Virus record (IMG/VR): IMGVR_UViG_3300044613_004881
Location: 1 to 33,824 of that record
Direction: 5' to 3' (one strand)
Source: a virus
DNA: 33,824 nt
The position numbers and the translations under genes are program-made. This document shows positions 31,165-33,824 of this stretch, in pieces. A model generated the notes under the pieces. That model made no database searches. It saw only the letters and a list, made by a program, of their open reading frames with translations, and was not told where the DNA came from. Positions within the stretch are counted from its first letter, which is position 1. Each line of letters opens with the position of its first letter.

Positions 31165-31974
31165 ATGAATAGTTTTATCGAATGGCTTATCGTAAGAGAA
31201 ACACTTGAATTCAATGAACTTCTCCACGAAGCCCAAAAGAATATTAATTCACAAATAGCGCCAATACCAGCATTTATAGTGGCCAAAAGAATGGATGCTG
31301 GATTAACAAATTGGCAAAAATTTCCTATGAGTAAAATGTATGAGGTTGCAAGAGAACAATATCTAAAAGAACTAAAAGAAACTTGGGAAAAATACCAAAG
31401 AGGAATTGAAAATCATGATCTTGTATTTACAAATGCCATAAGACACCAACTCACCAACTATGACAGAGTATGGAGAGCAATAGAAGCACACCACAACAAC
31501 GGAAATATTGACATCTGTAAAAAACTCGAACTAGACATAGAACTTTTCAAACAAGTAAAACAAACAAGCAATACAATTCTGGCAAACATGCCAGTACAAT
31601 TCCGACTACCACATGCAGATGGTCCGCCCACTCAGGCTGCAAATATCAAAGCATTAATGGACTCGAAAATGAATAAAAAAATCAGTAGAGATGAAGCAAG
31701 ATTAATTGAACTCAGATGTGATCAACGAACTGCAACTCCAGTTGTTCCAACTGCTTTGACTGCTCCAGAAGAAACAACAAGACCAAATTTGCAAAAATCA
31801 GATGTCGAAATAGCAATCGATACTGCCATGAAAGGAGGAATTGGAACATTAGTTATCACAGGAACTAAAAAATCAATGGAAAGTAAATTAGATAAAATTA
31901 GAAGGAAAGCAAGCGAAAACAGATTAAAAGTAAGATACGATCAATCAAACAACAGAATCGAAATAAGTGCTTAA
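31165..31974 (+). CDS. Hypothetical protein with capsid-targeting-like N-terminus
   Basis: 269 residues beginning MNSFIEWLIVRETLEFNELL, with L-H-E/A at 20-23, a gp21-type cleavage pattern. A helical body (KMYEVAREQYLKELKETWEK) leads to a Pro/Thr linker (TATPVVPTALTAPEETTRP). The C-terminal alpha/beta domain of about 60 residues starts SDVEIAIDTAMKGGIGTLVI and ends RIEISA. No enzyme motif. Packaged head protein is possible. Convergent with the polymerase N-terminal gene, 26 bases apart. Confidence 0.7.
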   Translation: MNSFIEWLIVRETLEFNELLHEAQKNINSQIAPIPAFIVAKRMDAGLTNWQKFPMSKMYEVAREQYLKELKETWEKYQRGIENHDLVFTNAIRHQLTNYDRVWRAIEAHHNNGNIDICKKLELDIELFKQVKQTSNTILANMPVQFRLPHADGPPTQAANIKALMDSKMNKKISRDEARLIELRCDQRTATPVVPTALTAPEETTRPNLQKSDVEIAIDTAMKGGIGTLVITGTKKSMESKLDKIRRKASENRLKVRYDQSNNRIEISA

Positions 31975-32000
31975 AAATATAAGTGTATCATTTTCAAAAA

Positions 32001-33400
32001 TTACAACAACAATTCCTCTGGAAGTAAAGGATCAATATTCTTAAACTCTAACTGCAAACTTCTTCCTCCACGAGCCTCACTCATGAAACGACTGAAGAGC
32101 AATCCTTCACGCACAGGATCGACACTAGTGATGCCTAGGCAGTAACAAATAAGGGAACCACAACAACTACCACGACCCGGACCAACAGCCTGTGAACCAT
32201 CACCAAATCCAAGCAAATCACGACAGACTCTACGAGCCTCATCTGTCATCATCTTTTGAATCAAAAAGTAACTGGTAAATCCCTTCCTGATGATAAGACT
32301 GTATTCTTCCTTGACCCTATCAAGATATTCCCTTGTCTTTGGCAAATTTCTTGTTTGGAAACCAATCATGATTTCTTCCCGCAACTTTTCATCACCATCA
32401 GGAATAAATGGTAACTTCAAACTACGATCAAGCTGAACTCCCTTTGCCTTTTTGCAAATATCAACAGTTGTCCTCTTGGCCTCACAAAAAATTTCATAAG
32501 GAATTGAATCTTGATAATCACTCAACCACTTCTCATTCAATTCCTCTTCACTCTTCATCCAAAGATTCGCATCCTGCAACTCAAAGAAATCTTGATTGGA
32601 ATCTTCCTTCATTGCCTTTTCAATCTCAGCAATAGTACGATTAGTCTGCATCATCAACATCAGTCTCTGATATTGACTATCTTCTTTGTTGCAATAATGG
32701 CAATCGTTTGAAAGTATGATCTTCAGACCATACTTTTCCTTTGCTTTTACAATAAATTCGTCATATGGCTTTTGCTTTTTGAAATCCAAAAGCATTATTT
32801 CGAGATAGAAATGTTCTTTGCCGAACATTTCAACATAACGCTCGACCATGGCGAATCCAGCTTCTTCTCCACCTTTATCAAATGCTCTTCCAATCTCGCT
32901 GGCATAACAACAACTTGTGAAAATAATTCCTTCTTTATATTTCAGTAACTGTTCGTAGTTGACTCTTGGGCGACGATAAAATCCTTTTGTCCAGCCCCAA
33001 CTAGAAAGACGAACAAGATTCTTATATCCTTCGTTGCTATAGGCAATAGCAAGCAAATGACTGCTAGACTTAAATTCACTTTGCTCTTCTTCTGTTAAAT
33101 TTGAATATATTTTCTTACCTTCGTCTTGCTCTGTCATCTCAGGCTGAAGACGATTCATATAAAGTTCAACTGCAAATATGGGGCTAAGAGTGTCTTTGCC
33201 ATACTTGTCATTAATTTTTTCACATCCACGAATTTGACGTGGAATTGCTCCCATCATACCGTGATCGCTAATTGTTAAAAACTTTTGATTGATCTGAGGA
33301 GCACGAACACAATACTCTTCTACAGATCCAAAACCATCTAATACGGAAAAATCGGAGTAAACTAGTGCAAGTGAAGATGTTCAAAACCGACTATCTCCAC
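32001..33400 (-). CDS. dnaE: DNA polymerase III alpha, N-terminal PHP/palm part, with frame interruption
   Basis: The zero frame starts at GTG 33400, ten bases after GGAGG, and reads MEIVGFEHLHLH, then TAG (33364-33362). The rest continues in another frame as SDFSVLDGFGSVEEYC from 33356, through SDHG, IFAVELYM, ILSNDCHY and GPGRGSCCGSL, ending at 32001. HLHLH plus SDFSVLDG is the exact PHP start of DnaE (HLHVHSEYSLLDG), so eight bases interrupt one domain. The downstream frame has no ATG, GTG or TTG before MMGAIP (33257), which would lack the PHP core. It stops just before the catalytic PDxDID, found in the 22796-25552 gene. Functional only with bypass, recoding or error; otherwise a pseudogene. 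Confidence 0.88.
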
Positions 33401-33404
33401 TTGC
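33367..33404 (-). promoter_or_regulatory. 12-bp hairpin at the polymerase start and stop
   Basis: GCAAGTGGAGAT and ATCTTCACTTGC pair over 12 bp with one G-U and a 14-base loop. The 5' arm contains the GTG start and the 3' arm encodes part of HLHLH, ending in the codon just before TAG. It may control initiation or assist recoding. Confidence 0.6.
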
Positions 33405-33440
33405 GACTGGCCTCCTTTCGTAAAAATTTGAGTCATCTGA

Positions 33441-33824
33441 CTACCCTTTCACTTCATTTGACTTCAGAACTGATTTGAGGTGATCGCATTGGAATCGTGA
33501 GCAAGTCACTGACCTTATTTCGTAAACCGAACAGGCCCTTAAGTGATTATTATAGAATATACAACGCTTGTCGTAAGAATCAAGATCAATTTTCAGAGCA
33601 GGATAGGCTGTTGTGCTTTGCCATGTTGATTTGTTAGGAAACATTTTAGAACCTTCTTCATAGTCAATAAAAACATCTGACCAAGAAAATTGACGGTTAA
33701 AATGACGATTCAACCTTTCTAAAAATTCTTTTGGGTCATGAATTGGACCAATTATAAAATCTCTGTCTTCCAATCGACAACAACTTCCATGATATCCTTT
33801 GATACCAAAACAATTTTTACTGCA
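33441..33824 (-). CDS. YkgJ-like cysteine cluster protein, 5' end outside window
   Basis: The frame is open through the right edge, so the start is missing; at least 127 residues. CSKNC and GSCC are followed, about 100 residues later, by RCIFYNNHLRACSVYEIRSV and TCSRFQC. This order (CxxxC, CC, C-x-x...C.iY..R...C..F.C) is that of YkgJ-type zinc/iron-chelating domain proteins. Those are small metal-binding proteins of uncertain role. The TTG at 33773 is not needed as a start because Cys-bearing sequence continues upstream. Ends in TAG 40 bases before the polymerase GTG. Confidence 0.65.
   Translation of the reverse strand, partial: CSKNCFGIKGYHGSCCRLEDRDFIIGPIHDPKEFLERLNRHFNRQFSWSDVFIDYEEGSKMFPNKSTWQSTTAYPALKIDLDSYDKRCIFYNNHLRACSVYEIRSVTCSRFQCDHLKSVLKSNEVKG

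Noticed and set aside
33362-33364. TAG after HLHLH as a recoded amino-acid codon
   Set aside because: Reading through in the same frame gives an unrelated sequence and soon another TAG; the PHP continuation lies in a different frame. TAG also ends ordinary genes here.
33357-33367. Group I or II intron in the polymerase gene
   Set aside because: Only eight bases are extra, far too few for an intron.
22796-33400. Split intein joining the two polymerase parts
   Set aside because: No intein N-terminal Cys block follows the N-part and no HN-type end precedes the catalytic motif; the extension of the C-part instead resembles polymerase palm sequence.

Overview
The window reads as part of a large, AT-rich, double-stranded DNA bacteriophage genome, probably a T4-like or jumbo myovirus. 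Genes are densely packed with frequent ATGA, TGATG and GTGA overlaps, mostly on the minus strand. Virion proteins sit beside replication, nucleotide, chaperone and translation genes (dUTPase, PhoH, a GroES-like co-chaperonin, DnaJ). No ribosomal operon or metabolic housekeeping block is present. TAG, TGA and TAA all act as ordinary stops. I saw no tRNA, CRISPR array or insertion sequence.

Layout. 1-4777: virion proteins around a PhoH ATPase (partial structural protein, small virion protein, plus-strand beta-solenoid fibre, 520-residue structural protein). 4909-8680: a short metallopeptidase, a 2OG-Fe(II) oxygenase, a family 2 glycosyltransferase, dUTPase and small unknowns. 8705-12197: DnaJ, GroES-like protein, two unknowns and a complete IF-3. 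12264-16404: a baseplate-type protein, a deaminase-fold protein that lost its zinc ligands, charged small proteins and a possible u-spanin. 16409-17456: peptide deformylase, a ribbon-helix-helix regulator and ribosomal protein bS21. 17468-19973: two GT-B-like glycosyltransferases and a zinc-ribbon protein. 19986-22803: unknowns, including a metallopeptidase-like protein without its HExxH. 22796-33400: a DNA polymerase III alpha subunit in two genes, with glycosyltransferases, a tmRNA gene and a protein with a Glu/Asp repeat tail between the halves. 33441-33824: a cysteine-rich protein open at the right edge.

How the parts may work together. Four items act on translation: bS21, IF-3, peptide deformylase and a tmRNA encoding the tag GETVYAMAA. 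They suggest the phage adjusts both initiation and rescue on host ribosomes. A recurring TAAATA element, resembling the T4 late promoter TATAAATA, precedes virion genes, the possible lysis gene and the tmRNA. It ends 7 bases before the predicted tmRNA 5' end. In several genes it lies only 4-7 bases before an ATG that has no Shine-Dalgarno. Two other genes (IF-3 and a glycosyltransferase-methyltransferase fusion) instead have sigma70-like promoters with exact 17-base spacing, which points to two expression classes. Several late-type genes begin with a short aromatic/amphipathic N-terminus like the T4 capsid-targeting sequence.

The strangest locus is the start of the polymerase N-terminal gene (33357-33404). 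The PHP metal motif HLHLH is followed directly by TAG and eight extra bases, next to a 12-bp hairpin. Skipping those eight bases restores a perfect PHP sequence. It may be a translational bypass site, a plain mutation or a sequence error. All functional statements come from reading the sequence; no database search was run.
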